This document shows positions 9,949 through 20,313 of a stretch of 64,000 nt of DNA, piece by piece. The notes below the pieces were generated by a model. The model had not been told where the DNA came from, ran no database searches, and was given only the letters and a program-made list of their open reading frames with translations. The stretch is from NCBI GenBank assembly GCA_947396885.1, contig OX377206.1, positions 4,119,634-4,183,633 of the forward strand. The letters run 5' to 3'. A program made the translations under genes and the position numbers. This DNA is from Heligmosomoides polygyrus polygyrus (taxonomy: Eukaryota; Nematoda; Chromadorea; Rhabditida; Heligmosomidae). The number at the start of each line of letters is the position of its first letter. Position 1 is the stretch's first letter.

Positions 9949-11350
9949 TATACCGCCAGTCATAGGTCATGTACGATATTCGACAAACTCACCTAAACGG
10001 CATCCAGTGCTCCAGGGCGGCGGCAAGAGGTGTGAGCCTTCGCTCCGACGGGAAGCTCAGGCTCATATGTTACTAAACAGACAAGAGCCTTACTATCACC
10101 TCACTAGGAAGGGCATCGTAGAGCTTTTACTGAATTTAACGCAGAAAGTTTTCGTTTAAAATAGACGTGAAAAATTTACCGATAAGATTTAAGGCACACC
10201 CCTGATTTGTATGCTGCACACTGGGACCGTTATTTAGTGATAGACGCGGCTGGGAAATATAATACAAAATACCGGCTTGCCCATCGGCTGGTCACCGCAT
10301 ACAGTTGTAAAGAGCAAATTCACAACCAGACTACGTATGTGATATCACATAATCTCAGGGCTACAATGCATCTCGCATCTCAAGAAAGACTGATCAATGG
10401 GGGCATCGGCGAGAATTCTTTTGGCGATTTTACGATAATCAATTGTTGTTGACAGTAGACAACTTTCAGTGCTCCTTACTCGCTTGCCTAAATTTGCCCG
10501 CATTGCAATCTTGACTCCAGAGAGCACTAAAATTCGCGTGGCACTTCTCGTGTTTGAGTTCTGCAGGACAAAGAAAGCATTGCTGGAGGTCTTAACCGAA
10601 AATTTTTGTTCTGTCCCTCTCTGCACTACGAGGTAGATCAAAATGGTCCATACCAGTAACTGTGATCATGAGCTTCCTAGTGAAGCTATTTTGGGCTCTT
10701 TCGAAAAGATTAATGATCGATTTCTTTGTGGGGTTAAGAATGGTGGTACCGCATTCCAGAATAGGTCTCATGTAGGGTTTATAGGCTTTGAGGATAACTC
10801 CAGGGTTCCTGGAATGAAGGCATCTAAACAGATTGAGAAGTTGAAGAGTAGCCTTATTCCTGATATGACTGAAGTATTGGGAGAAGTCAAGTTTACCATC
10901 GTAGGTGTGCCCTATGTTAGCAACTTTGTTGACGGCTGCTAGCTCCTGGTTGTTCAAGAGATACCTGGTGGGGTGTTGCTAGTACCTAAGTGCAAGACCT
11001 TAGTTTTGTTAGCTACAATGGGTAAACCTCAGGTACTTGACCAAAGGGAGAGAGCATCAATGGCTTTCCGGAGATAGACTGATTGAACCGCTTGTCGAGC
11101 TGTTGGCGTAAATTTTCAAATTGTCCGCTAACATTTTGCAAGCAACAGCAAACTGTCGCAAGACAGAAGGTATATCACGGGTATGACACTGAACATTTAA
11201 TGTGAGGTCGGATAGTAGTCATGTTAGCGTTCAATAGATGCTTGTCATCGAAGCAAATTGGCAGACCACGAAAGTGATCTGCCAAAGGTTGAAGTTTCGT
11301 GTCAGTAAGTCAAGCTAGAGTGGTCATGCTTCTGTTTTCCTATGCGCACC
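9949..11350. repeat. Composite repeat with LINE relic, first within-unit copy
   Basis: Positions 9949-10565 match 14319-14935, and 11187-11350 match 15487-15650. Between the two blocks each copy holds a different remnant of one LINE. The block on the minus strand contains a short frame MSLSFPSERRLTPLAAALEH ending at a GTGAGT donor; the second copy has the equivalent frame with substitutions. The layout suggests a LINE inserted into a roughly 0.8-kb element that was later duplicated, with different internal deletions. Confidence 0.75.
10560..11180 (-). pseudogene. CR1/Jockey-like reverse transcriptase relic, C-terminal part
   Basis: The minus-strand frame 10592-10957 (GKLDFSQYFSHIRNKA, LKAYKPYMRPILECGTT, ERAQNSFTRKL) aligns with the C-terminal region of the nearly intact LINE at 56923-59214 (ILDNKLSFREHCEYTAKRA, VRPMLEYGTTVFSP, QNSFTRKLW). 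Upstream pieces towards 11180 are frameshifted. An old, dead copy. Confidence 0.8.
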
Positions 11351-11354
11351 GACT

Positions 11355-11750
11355 CTATGGATACTCATTCCTTAATTCTAATACATGGCCAACTACAGTG
11401 CAACAAGTGCCAGCCGGAGGGTGGGGCTGGTATATGGCCTGTTGAAGTTCTGATTCGCTGCTTATCCCTACGAGTCCCTCGCGGCAGTCCTTCGCCCCAT
11501 TAGTGTTCATTTCGAACATCTGGTTCGCTAAGATAATGTAACTGAACAATGTACCATCTAATCTGAGACAGATTTCTGACAACGAAGCTGCACCTCGTTT
11601 CAGGCGCCGAATTTCCGTGTTTTGAGTAATTACTGTCTCCTACAACCGCTCGATTTTTTTAACATTTCGTCCTAAAAGGCAAAGCTCTCCGTATGCTCGC
11701 CAGATAATCTCTGTGTGGACATCTGGATCATCGACTGTCGCTAGGAGTGG
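11355..11750 (-). pseudogene. Coding-like relic with one in-frame stop, unknown family
   Basis: A minus-strand frame opens after an acceptor-like TATTGGCAG and reads PLLATVDDPDVHTEIIW, GELCLLGRNVKKIERL, then TAG, then ETVITQNTEIRRLKRG, LSEICLRLDGTLFSYI and on to a stop at 11355. The heptad-rich basic/acidic stretch suggests a coiled coil. It may be a retroelement or host pseudogene. I do not recognise the family. Confidence 0.35.
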
Positions 11751-12011
11751 CTGCCAATAGGATTTAAAAACACTTTCTTTTTGTTCATACTATAAGAGCC
11801 GGCGCGAATAAAGGTGCATTGAACTGGCATCTTGCAAATCTCATAAATGAACGCTTTTTAAAAGATCGAAAAGCGATTCCGTCAAATTCGTGTTGCACTC
11901 TTCAATAATAATGGGGGATTCCGCTAAATTCTTCGGCCATAGAACGGCCGCGCTCGGTCGGACGCTTTGTGTAAAGTAAAACTCGCAGTGGCATCAACAA
12001 TTATGGACGAG

Positions 12012-12229
12012 TCACGCGCATGCTAACTTGTCCGGATAAGGCAAGGCCTCTACGACCTCGCATACTTCCCTTGTGAGCTGCATGCGGTCCCATAGCGATT
12101 GCCTGATCCGGATGATTTCGTACACACGACGAAGTCGTACACAGCCGCGAGTTTTGCTTACCTGAAATTCCACTGCAGCAGAAACTGCATTGACCGGTGG
12201 ACTGACTGGTGGTGTAGGCGATTCGAGTC
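12012..12229 (-). CDS. Candidate terminal exon, Pro-rich then charged helical peptide (copy 1)
   Basis: A strong acceptor (TGTTTATTTTAG) on the minus strand opens a frame of about 71 residues: LESPTPPVSPPVNAVSAAVE, then RGCVRLRRVYEIIRIRQSLW, then EVCEVVEALPYPDKLACA and stop. It could instead be spliced at CAG/GTAAGC (12161/12162), but reading straight through stays open. It lacks an early Met, as expected of a terminal exon. Family unknown; upstream exons not found. Confidence 0.4.
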
Positions 12230-12281
12230 CTAAAATAAACAGTCTTTAGCCGAGGAACACTACCCTTTTCTAGTCGCAGCA

Positions 12282-12454
12282 ATAACGTCTATATATATAT
12301 ATATATATAACGACAGATATGACGCTCTTCGTGTCCCTCGAGCGAGAAGGATCCATTGGACCACTCTGGCACGCGACAGGGACGAATGGAGACGCTGCTG
12401 GCACCCGCTCGAGCAATTCGATGATCAACGGGACGACAGGTGACAGGTGATATA

Positions 12455-12497
<43 letters not shown>

Positions 12498-12500
12498 CAC
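12282..12500. repeat. Paired AT microsatellites flanking a unique 140-bp segment
   Basis: TA repeats at about 12290-12309 and 12450-12496 bracket a GC-balanced segment. Repeat lengths differ between copies 1 and 2, and these are among the few differences in the near-identical tract. Confidence 0.85.
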
Positions 12501-12705
12501 CTGTCCGTCACGGGGAGGGGGACTGAAGCCAAGAGATGCCTATGACAGTGCGGCGTATGCCAGCCGGGCTTTATTTAAGCTTAACCACGGGCGATTGCTG
12601 GCGGACTATATCCTTGGCGGCGGATCGTCCAGTTTACCGATATATTCAGCGCGCAATGCATCAGGCTATGAATGGAGACCAAGTACGAAGCGTAGCGATA
12701 CAGAA

Positions 12706-13160
12706 GACGTGCTCTAGACGTCTTTCAACATGCGTCAGGATCCAAAACGTGCTGAAGACGTCGTACAACGTCTGTAGGGAATTAGGACACGTGCTGAAAA
12801 CGCCATCCAACGTGCGTAGGGATCCCGAGTAAGCTTGATCAGGAGAGGGACCAGCGAAAAGTGGATCAGCAAAGGCAGATCACGAGAGGGGTGGGTGGAT
12901 AAGGGGACCAGTATTTTCTTTCATATAATTCAGCGTGCGTAGTGATTAAGAACACGTGCTGAAGAGTCGTCCGACTTGCGTTGGATTCAGAATACGTGCC
13001 GAAGACGTCGTCCAACGTGCCCAGGGATTCAGAGGACGTGCTGGAGACGTCCAATTTGCGTAGGGATTCCGTGTAGGGGAGCAGTAGAAGGGGGATCAGT
13101 GAAGAGGCGATCAGCAAAAGAGGACCACTAGAGGGGAATAAGGGGAACCAGTATTTTTCG
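12706..13160. repeat. Degenerate ~40-bp minisatellite with higher-order repeat
   Basis: A motif of about 40-42 bp (ACGTGCTGAAGACGTCGTCC, then AACGTGCGTAGGGATTC) recurs several times. A second motif GGATCAGCAAAGGCAGATC followed by GGGGACCAGTATTTTC occurs near 12860-12925 and again near 13085-13160, giving a higher-order period of about 230 bp. Confidence 0.7.
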
Positions 13161-14070
13161 AGTGCATTACGTTAGGTGTCTCCCATCACTGTAGAAGGCG
13201 GAGCGACGCGTTCGATTAACGTAGGCTCACCCGCCACGAACGAGGTTTTGCTACGATATGAGGCGAGATGAGCGTTGCTACTGTGCAGCAGATTCGTGTA
13301 GAAGAAGACTGGACCTGATTCCTTTTTTTGTTCTGTATTCTTCTTTTCTGCAAGTTTTGGGTCCCAGAACATGCCCCTTTGAGATTACAAAGACGAAATG
13401 ATAATTGTAGCAACATACCAAGTTTCTCTTTTTACATTTCTTTAGTGTACGACAGCCCGCAGTCCATTCGTAGCTTCCGCTCAGGTCATGTTCTCTTTTC
13501 AACTTTTCCTATGTGTTTTCTTTTGCTTGTTTTATGGTTCGTTAGTTGAGTACAGTCCTAATTAGCACAAGGCTAACTCGATCTCTGTTGCCTCCGTTAT
13601 GCCTTTGTGTTATAAGGCGACCCCCCCCCCCCTCCAGCAGGAGTCACTCAGAGCCCAAAGCATATGAAAACTAGAAATCAAAGAGAAAAATAAGCAAAAA
13701 ACGAACAATGTCGTCAATTATTACCCTACGCCAGAAAGTCTGCTCCACGACGCAGTTGTTCTCTGATCATGCGTTGCACCTCGTCCAAGGCGGGCTCAGC
13801 AACCCAGCACGCTATCGGGGGCGGTGGCGGGCGGAAGTAGGAACCCGTACTTTTCCCAATATCGTCCACTGTGGGGAGTGGGGGGGGGGGGTAAGGGAGA
13901 ATGACTATGGGAGGAGTATTACTGCCGAGAATAACTATCGGAGGAGTATTACTGCCGTCGGGCCGTGAACTAATACAAACTAATTGGCCGCTATTACGCT
14001 GGACGTTTGGTTTTATGATAGGCAGGTAGATGATGACCGTAGATTGGCGGAAATTTTGAAAAAAAAACAG
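13161..14070. other. No supported gene; poly-C and poly-G tracts
   Basis: Contains a C run at 13620-13632 and a G run near 13880-13890, and a short direct repeat (GGAGGAGTATTACTGCCG) at about 13911 and 13941. The T-rich stretch near 13330-13440 gives frames on both strands without exon support. Confidence 0.45.
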
Positions 14071-14299
14071 GAAACTAAGTTTTGAGAATGTTTATAACAC
14101 CAATGCCGGAAAATTTACTCAGATGTGTTCACCTTTCAATGATTATATCAGTGATCATACAACCTATTCTAATCATTACAGTGCTGCCAACAAAGCTCGT
14201 TGTAATTGTTTTCCAGCTGCGAATATCATTCAAAGTGTTGCAAGGCATTTTCAACCCCACATTGTCGGCTCTAGTCGCGAATGTGGCCCGAATTGGGAG
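14071..14299 (+). CDS. Candidate internal exon, Cys-containing protein (copy 1)
   Basis: Opens after acceptor GAAAAAAAAACAG and closes at donor GAG/GTAAGA, with one frame open throughout (76 codons). The peptide runs KLSFENVYNTNAGKFTQ, MCSPFNDYISDHTTY, NKARCNCFPAANIIQSVAR and SSRECGPNWE. Four Cys and the polar composition suggest an extracellular or secreted domain, but I do not recognise the family. It directly abuts the composite repeat at 14319, so it may be a repeat-borne gene fragment. The minus strand is also partly open (14129-14326). Confidence 0.4.
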
Positions 14300-14698
14300 G
14301 TAAGAACGGGTTGGCGCGCCAGTCATAGGTCATCTACGATATACGACAAACTCACCTTAACGGCGTCCAGTGCTCCAGGGCGGCGGCTGGAGGTATGAGC
14401 CTTCGCTCCGTCGGGAAGCTCGGGCTCATATGTTACTAAACAGACAAGAGCCTTACTATCACCTCACTAGGACGAGCATCATAGAGCTTTTACTGAATTT
14501 AACGCAAACATTTTCCATGAAAAATAGTCGTGAAAAAATTTACCGATAAGATTTAAAGAACAACCCTGATTTGTATGCTGTAGACTGCACCCGTTGTTTA
14601 GTGGTAGACGCGCCTGGGGATAAAATTCGAAAATACCGGCTTGCCCGTCGACTAGCCACCGCATACAGTTGTAAAGAGCAAATTCACAACCAGACTAC

Positions 14699-14724
14699 GA
14701 GATTATGTGATATCACATAATCTC
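14699..14724. repeat. Perfect 26-bp palindrome
   Basis: Centred on GTGATATCAC, extending to GAGATTAT on the left and its complement on the right. The paralogous position near 10336-10351 keeps only about 16 bp of symmetry. Confidence 0.9.
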
Positions 14725-14934
14725 AGGAGTACAATGGATCTCGCATCTTAAGAAAGACTAATCAACGCCGGTATCGGCGAGAATTCTTTTATCGGTTTTA
14801 CGATCATTAATTGTTGTTGGCAGTAGACAACTCTCAATGCTCCTTACTCGCTTCCTCAAATTTGCCCGCACTGCAATCTTGACTCCAGGGAGCACTAACC
14901 TTCGCGTGGCACCTCTGTTTGAGTAAATTTTCAA

Positions 14935-15290
14935 ATCGTCCGCACACATTTTGCAAGCAGCACCCAACGGCCTCAAGACAGAAACTATATTACGAGCATA
15001 TAAGTTGAGTAGAACCGGGGAAAGAACACTATGAGGAAAAGTACGGAAAGTACGAGCCATTTACAACCACCTGAGACCTTCTGTCTTTTAAGTGTTCACC
15101 TATCCACACTACAATGCATGCATGAACGCCTGACGTTCCCAACTGGTGGAGTAGTTTGGTGTGCGACACACAGTCAAACGTCTTGGCAAAATCGCAATAT
15201 ACGATATCTACACCCAACATAACGTCAGGCAAAATTGTCCAGTCGTTAGAAGCCTCAAGCATTTGAGTTTCCGTAAATTTGTCCTTTTTG
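14935..15290 (-). pseudogene. CR1/Jockey-like reverse transcriptase relic, central motifs
   Basis: Minus-strand frames read VDIVYCDFAKTFDCVSHTKL (matching VDVIYFDFMKAFDKVPSNKL of the intact LINE), VLSPVLLNLYARNIV, then CKMCADDLKIY, the catalytic ADD box. The frame changes between the two parts, so the gene is dead. Confidence 0.85.
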
Positions 15291-15918
15291 AATAGTCTCC
15301 TGGTTAGAATAGTTGCATTACTATTCTGGTTTTTGAAGACAATCAGTTACAAGGAAACTAATTCGTTCTTTTTCATATTGAAGTTGTCCTTGAAATATGT
15401 CGTACCTCCTGAACTACGTCCGCTTCTACGCAGTAGACGGCCGTCTTCGAAAACTGCAACGGATCCTTCGGTATCTTTAGTGTCCATCTGAACATTTAAT
15501 GTGAGGTCGGACAGTAGTCACGTTAGCGTTCAATAGATGCTTGTCATAGAAGCAAATTGGCAGACCACGAAAGTGACCTGCAAGGTTGAAGTTTCGTGTC
15601 AATAAGTCAAGCTAGAGCGCGCCTTGCGCTTGTTTCCATTTGCGCACCGACACCTTGCGGAAAATGGAAATTTTTTCTATGGGGGCTTCGTTAAGCTATG
15701 CTGAAAATGGAGTAGCATGTTAATTGGTGCGGACACATCTTTTATGTCCTCGTCTTTGTCTTCCAGTGAAAGCCAATGAACCATGAAATGAAGTGACCTC
15801 CCTAGAGAACCCTTTGCCAGCTAACGATATGCATGAGCGGTTGCTCATGTTGCTCATCTGCCTGGATATTTCCCGGGCTCGCAGAAGATGCAAAACCACT
15901 AAAGCAATTTGCATAGTT

Positions 15919-15985
15919 CTGGATCCGAACCACCGACCTCGTGCTCACGAGTCCTCAACATTCCCACTCGGCCAACTCGGCACTA
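15919..15985 (-). ncRNA. tRNA-derived SINE-like sequence (copy 1)
   Basis: On the minus strand TGGCCGAGTGGG (15963-15974) is a near-perfect Pol III A box and GGTTCGGATCC (15921-15931) a near-consensus B box, at tRNA-like spacing, with a CTCG/CGAG stem between them. The folding is too poor for a functional tRNA. The flanking 15720-15918 (minus-strand downstream) may be the SINE body. Confidence 0.45.
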
Positions 15986-16504
15986 CTGTGGGCCCACCTC
16001 TCTTTCCTCCTCCCCCCACGCCTTCTCTAGACTTGCACTCAAAACTGTAATGTTAGTGGTCATTTGTTGCGAAATGCACAGTGCGCAAAGGTTTTCGGCT
16101 GAGCAATACACCATAGGTTTATCCGCGTTTCCAATCTAGGGCTTAGGAAAAATACGGCAATCCGTTTTTTAATGAGCAGAAAATTTCCATGATTTCGTTA
16201 GCGACAACAGGTTTACGTTCATTCTTAGATGCTCTGATCCAACATTTCTAGTTAACTTGAATGTACGTATGAATGACTATTCAAGCATGATTGGTATCCT
16301 AGCCCATTTTTCAACAGGCATTGAAGTTTCACACCGGAATTTCTTATCGATAATTTACTGATTCTCCTCCCCCTCGAACTCGCACTGATACCCATATGCC
16401 GACTTGCTGCCGAGTGTCTTTATGTCCACGACTTGAGGGGAAATCTAGAAAGAAGTGTCTGTGACCCAAAACCAACGTGTTTAAGACGGTTCTTAAAGCA
16501 GGGG

Positions 16505-17110
16505 CACTAAATACGCACTGGTTCCAGAAAAAAGGGGATTCCGAAAGAACCCGCTTATGCTTCATATATACTGCTCTTTCGCATTAAAGAAGCCATAGTG
16601 GGTTTCGATTCCTCCTCAAGTCAATTCAAGTTCCGTCACAGTGTTGAATACCAACACGTTCGGGAAACAGTTGATAAATTTCACACGCATCAATTCTTGA
16701 AGTACTTCGGCACATTCAAAGTGCGTCAAATAAGGAAATATCCGAGAAACACATCAACGACTTCATTGAACCATAACTAAATACATCTTGAACATTACGT
16801 AAGTATGTACTCCATGCAAATATCTACTCCAATTTACGCATGTCATCTGCTTCCTCCGCATAGGTAGATCAGAATCTGTGTCGGCGACTGAAAAGTGGAA
16901 AATGACTTCTATAAGTACTAGTACGTAAACAGATTAATCAACTTCTTAAACCATACTTGGTACTGCAATCGCGACGCGGCGTAGCAATCATGATGAGAGC
17001 GATCAAAAGTGATTAGGCAGCGTGAATGATCGACATCGGCAGTAAAAGGCGAGATCCATGCTTCAGTCGCCGGGCGACGCTGCGCTGCGAAGGCTATCAA
17101 TAACCGTCAT
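16505..17110. repeat. Within-unit diverged duplicate of 1500-2560 (copy 1)
   Basis: Matches 1500-2560 with several deletions. The near-identity of tandem copies 1 and 2 ends inside this block (about 16632 against 43482), where substitutions suddenly become frequent. Confidence 0.7.
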
Positions 17111-17495
17111 AAAAGACAGAAATCAGCTCAGAAGTGATTGAAAATGATCCGGAAGGAAGTACTTATAGGATGGTGATCACCACATTGACTGTCCTACATG
17201 GGAGGGCTACATCAAACTGGTAGTTGGGTCTCTACCGCTATGCAGCAGTACCACCTTCTTTGAACTTGTCCGAGAGCTCTCATCGTCACGCGGAAACTAA
17301 AGCAGTTTTCGAAGAAATTCCGAGTAGATGATTAAGCAGGACAGCCTATACCCACTTCCGATTAGGATAGGCTCATAGACCAGGACCAGGGAAAAAGCCG
17401 AGGTTTCGAGTTCAAGTAGTGGTCTATTTTCAGCGCAACGACACCAGAAAAGGATCAGAATCGGAAGCAATTTCAACTTGTAAAGAACAACATAC

Positions 17496-17707
17496 CGATT
17501 GACGGTGGAGTAGAGCGTCGAAGAGTTTCTCCTGAGCTTTTTAGCAGGCACGTTCAATAATTTGCCATCTGAAACACTACAAATACTAAAAAATGAACAA
17601 ACATTATGAAAGGCATATTCGGAAACAGTCTGAACTTTCAATTCGGCGCCACGTGGCTCCTGAGGTGAACTAGTTGCCTTTTTACCGTATCGACGCTTGG
17701 AAGGCAC
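17496..17707 (-). CDS. Candidate exons of a basic protein (copy 1)
   Basis: Exon 17496-17568 lies between acceptor GTAGTGTTTCAG and donor CG/GTATGT and reads DGKLLNVPAKKLRRNSSTLY. The upstream frame to 17707 starts PSKRRYGKKATSSPQEPRG. Copies 1 and 2 differ in these exons mostly at non-synonymous sites (for example N/D, L/F, S/C), so this may be a decaying gene. A possible downstream exon with stop lies at about 17220-17300. Confidence 0.27.
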
Positions 17708-17882
17708 CTTACTAGTGCGTCTACCCTAGTGAGGGGGAGCGGTATTCCTCACTGACCTTCATTACAACGGTGATAAAATTGAACGCAAACTAGTTCGTAA
17801 AGGCATCGCTGTAAACTGACCTACGCCTACAAGAGGACCATTCTTTGCAACTTCCCAGCGGCAAGAAGCCACACTTTTTCAG

Positions 17883-18100
17883 TTGTTTCGCTTTTTTTGC
17901 GGCGCATCCCCTCTCCGCCAGAATGGACCTCATACTATTTCTGGAATCAATCCCAGTCGGAATGGGGGAACCGAAGAACAGCTGTTGCATCCGCTCTTCT
18001 GTACCAGATCACCTCCTACTCTGAATTTGTTCGAGAAGCGTCATCAAGCCATCTAAGAAGAGTGGATGATAGGGCAAAACACTACATATACTCCCTTTAG
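17883..18100 (+). CDS. Candidate terminal exon, unknown product (copy 1)
   Basis: Follows acceptor CACACTTTTTCAG. The frame reads SLFLRRIPSPPEWTSYYFW, continues through ITSYSEFVREASSSHLRR and ends HYIYSL then stop. Between copies 1 and 2, three of about five changes are synonymous and an alternative frame gains a stop in copy 2, which favours this frame. Family unknown. Confidence 0.35.
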
Positions 18101-18235
18101 GCTCCAGGACCTAACTCCAACGCGACGTCGCGCGCTAGCCGCGTGCGACGCCGCGGCGCTGAAACGCGGACGTGCGCTCGGTGACGCGTGGTTAGCCGCG
18201 GAGCACGAAATGTTCTCAGTGTTTCAGCTCCCAGA
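18101..18235. other. GC-rich patch with GACGTC/GCGCGC motifs
   Basis: About 100 bp (18120-18215) is far richer in CpG than its surroundings. Open frames on both strands result from this composition. It is present in both copies. Confidence 0.45.
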
Positions 18236-18239
18236 CCAC

Positions 18240-18739
18240 TGTAACAAACCAGCTGTTCGGTTTATTAGCGTGCTAAAGGAGTGCCAGAAGGCACGATCCC
18301 GTAGCGGAGATAACAAGCACCACACTTCTTTTATATGAGTTCATCTTCATACACAGACATACAAAATATTCGGGACATGTGGTAAGATACTGAATATACA
18401 AAGGTGGGCATAGAGTATGGATCATGCGAGAGGAATATTCATTAGGAGTAGGACAGGGCTCCTCTTAAACAATTACAATTCTAAGTACGGGGCAGGATAC
18501 ACAGAGGATGATCTACGGTGAAGAGGATAGGGAGAGGGGAAAGGGACGCTCGAGCTCGCCTATGGGGGAGGAGACCGCCAGGCGTTTTCCTGGCCTGCTG
18601 TTTTATAGCCTCCTCAGCGAGGGCGGAACGGCATGTGCCGTGAGTGGTCGGAGGGCGTGGATGGTACTGGTGATCACGGGGTAGCGACTACCGGATTCCC
18701 AAATAAATTCGGCATTGTGTCTAAATCAAGGTCACCACA
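18240..18739 (+). mobile_element. Solo LTR, 500 bp, copy 1 only
   Basis: Starts TGTAACAAACC and ends CACCACA (TG...CA boundaries). It is flanked by CCAC at 18236-18239 and 18740-18743, while copy 2 has a single CCAC at 45085-45088. A TATA-like TTATATG (18331-18337) and an AATAAA 32 bp before the end (18702-18707) fit LTR promoter and polyadenylation signals in plus orientation. The 4-bp duplication fits a Gypsy-type integrase. No internal retrotransposon remains. Confidence 0.8.
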
Positions 18740-18743
18740 CCAC

Positions 18744-19740
18744 ATTTCTAGCAAGGAACTCACTATCACCCGAGAATGGGTGATAGTGACCTTTTTCCTT
18801 AATATAACCATAATCACGGGTAAAAATTGACCGAAGAAGTTGTGGATGGCAAATACTGACGCTAGAAATCATCCATATGACCAGGATTCCTGTATAAACT
18901 GTCGCTGATCGTCCTATTGAAACCACATTCATATAACATCTCCAAGAAACGATGAAATAAGGCAAAGGCGTGCCGCATGTCCCTGTAGGAAGCGTTTCTA
19001 GCCGTCGGAAGCATCGGACCGCGACAACTCGTGCAATTTCGTCGCGCACTGTGCGCCACGCCAGGGGGGTTCGCGCGGCGTTGGAGTTATGTCTGCCCCC
19101 GCTCCCTTTACGACTGAAATTGATCCAACACCTGGCGTAGGAAGATATTTCATTTGCCTTTTAACATAGAATAACGTTGAAGAATATTCAAGAAATATGT
19201 ACAATCCATCTATCTCTCTTGTTCTGGGGATTACGCCCGATTGTCGACGTCGACCAATCCTGGAGTGTATTCTTGACATGTCTTCACGGAAAGTACACAT
19301 AAAAAAGCGAAATATTTAGGCGTTGAATGAGGCGCGAAATTCTGCTTTTGGTCTGACAGTTAGATATGACCGAGGACGAACTTGTAATGTTACAGACACA
19401 ACGGATGAAGTAGAGACGCCTACATTTAGCTTGCGCTTCTTGAGAGGTCTGGAAGTGGTTTAAACTCAAATACAGCATTACGAGGCTTACACTGAGAACA
19501 AGGAATGAATAGGTCCTGACTGCTGTGGCTGTTATGAGGTCTTTAACACACTACGTGCTCAAAATTAGATCATCTTAAGCACTCCGCTTCAAAATTTCTG
19601 CTAGAATAGCTTTTCGAAAGCTTCTAGTGAATGCCCATAGGGTATCCTTGTGATCTCAAATAGGGAATTCTTGCGTCTGCTACTCTAACCTTGGGGAGTA
19701 TTAGCCTTTGGCACACAACCCATTCACGAGCCGTTGTTGA
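18744..19740. other. No supported gene
   Basis: Minus frames at 18732-19300 are open in both copies but differ mainly by amino-acid-changing substitutions, so I read them as non-coding. A CG-rich patch lies near 19020-19080. Confidence 0.4.
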
Positions 19741-19748
19741 CTTCTTAC

Positions 19749-19770
19749 CTCAAACCTGGGTAATTAAACC
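19749..19770 (-). ncRNA. SL1-like spliced-leader sequence with intact donor (copy 1)
   Basis: On the minus strand 22 nt match nematode SL1 at 21 positions (A to G at position 15; it begins GGTTTAATTACCC and ends TTTGAG). They are immediately followed by GTAAG, as in an SL RNA gene. No Sm-binding AATTTTTGG site or SL RNA stem is found in the next 100 nt, so it may be an SL RNA pseudogene or an SL RNA-derived fragment. It is preserved without change in copy 2. Confidence 0.45.
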
Positions 19771-20313
19771 CACAGTATAAATACGTCACATATATGTACT
19801 ATATGATGAGAGCACCTTGAGCACATCATAGGAGAAGTTAACATAGAAAATAAATGAAAAGTACAATGAGATAAGCACAGTGGGGGCTTTCCAGATGACT
19901 GTCTTTTATAATGAGTTTTTTGTTTGCCTAGCACAACAGTCTGATAACGCTTCTTTTGCAATATCCACGAATCGTCCTATGATCGCGAGAAAATCACGAT
20001 AACCACAACCAATTTGGATTATGTGGGGTATTGCCCGCAGCTTTTTAGTACTGCGCAACCGTGTCCAGGTTTTACGTCATGCTTAAGTCTGCAGCAACTG
20101 GTGTTGAAGACAGAAACTGCTAGATGGATGTTTAGTTTCGATCAAAATTCTTTCTCCAAGCAGACGCGAACCCGCACCCTCTGTCTTCCTGCAGCAATGC
20201 CACATCTTGCACCACCAGCGCTATTTGAACGCGCGGAACTCCCGCCTGGCGCGAGAGGTTTGATGAACATCCTTCTAGCAACCTCTGCGGAAGATATCAG
20301 AATTGGAGCTATC

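Larger units (their letters stand above)
14319..15650. repeat. Composite repeat with LINE relic, second within-unit copy
   Basis: Left block 14319-14935 and right block 15487-15650 match 9949-10565 and 11187-11350 at roughly 90 percent. The LINE remnant between them (14935-15290) is a different portion of the reverse transcriptase from that in the first copy. Confidence 0.75.

Noticed and set aside
12310..12450. Minus frames between the AT repeats as an exon
   Set aside because: Two frames are open, but the boundaries are microsatellites and no reliable splice sites are seen.
18732..19300. Minus frames of 100-105 codons, open in both copies
   Set aside because: Differences between the copies are mostly amino-acid-changing and no acceptor/donor pair frames them.
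19741..19860. Complete SL RNA gene
   Set aside because: Only the leader and donor are recognisable; no Sm site or conserved stems downstream.
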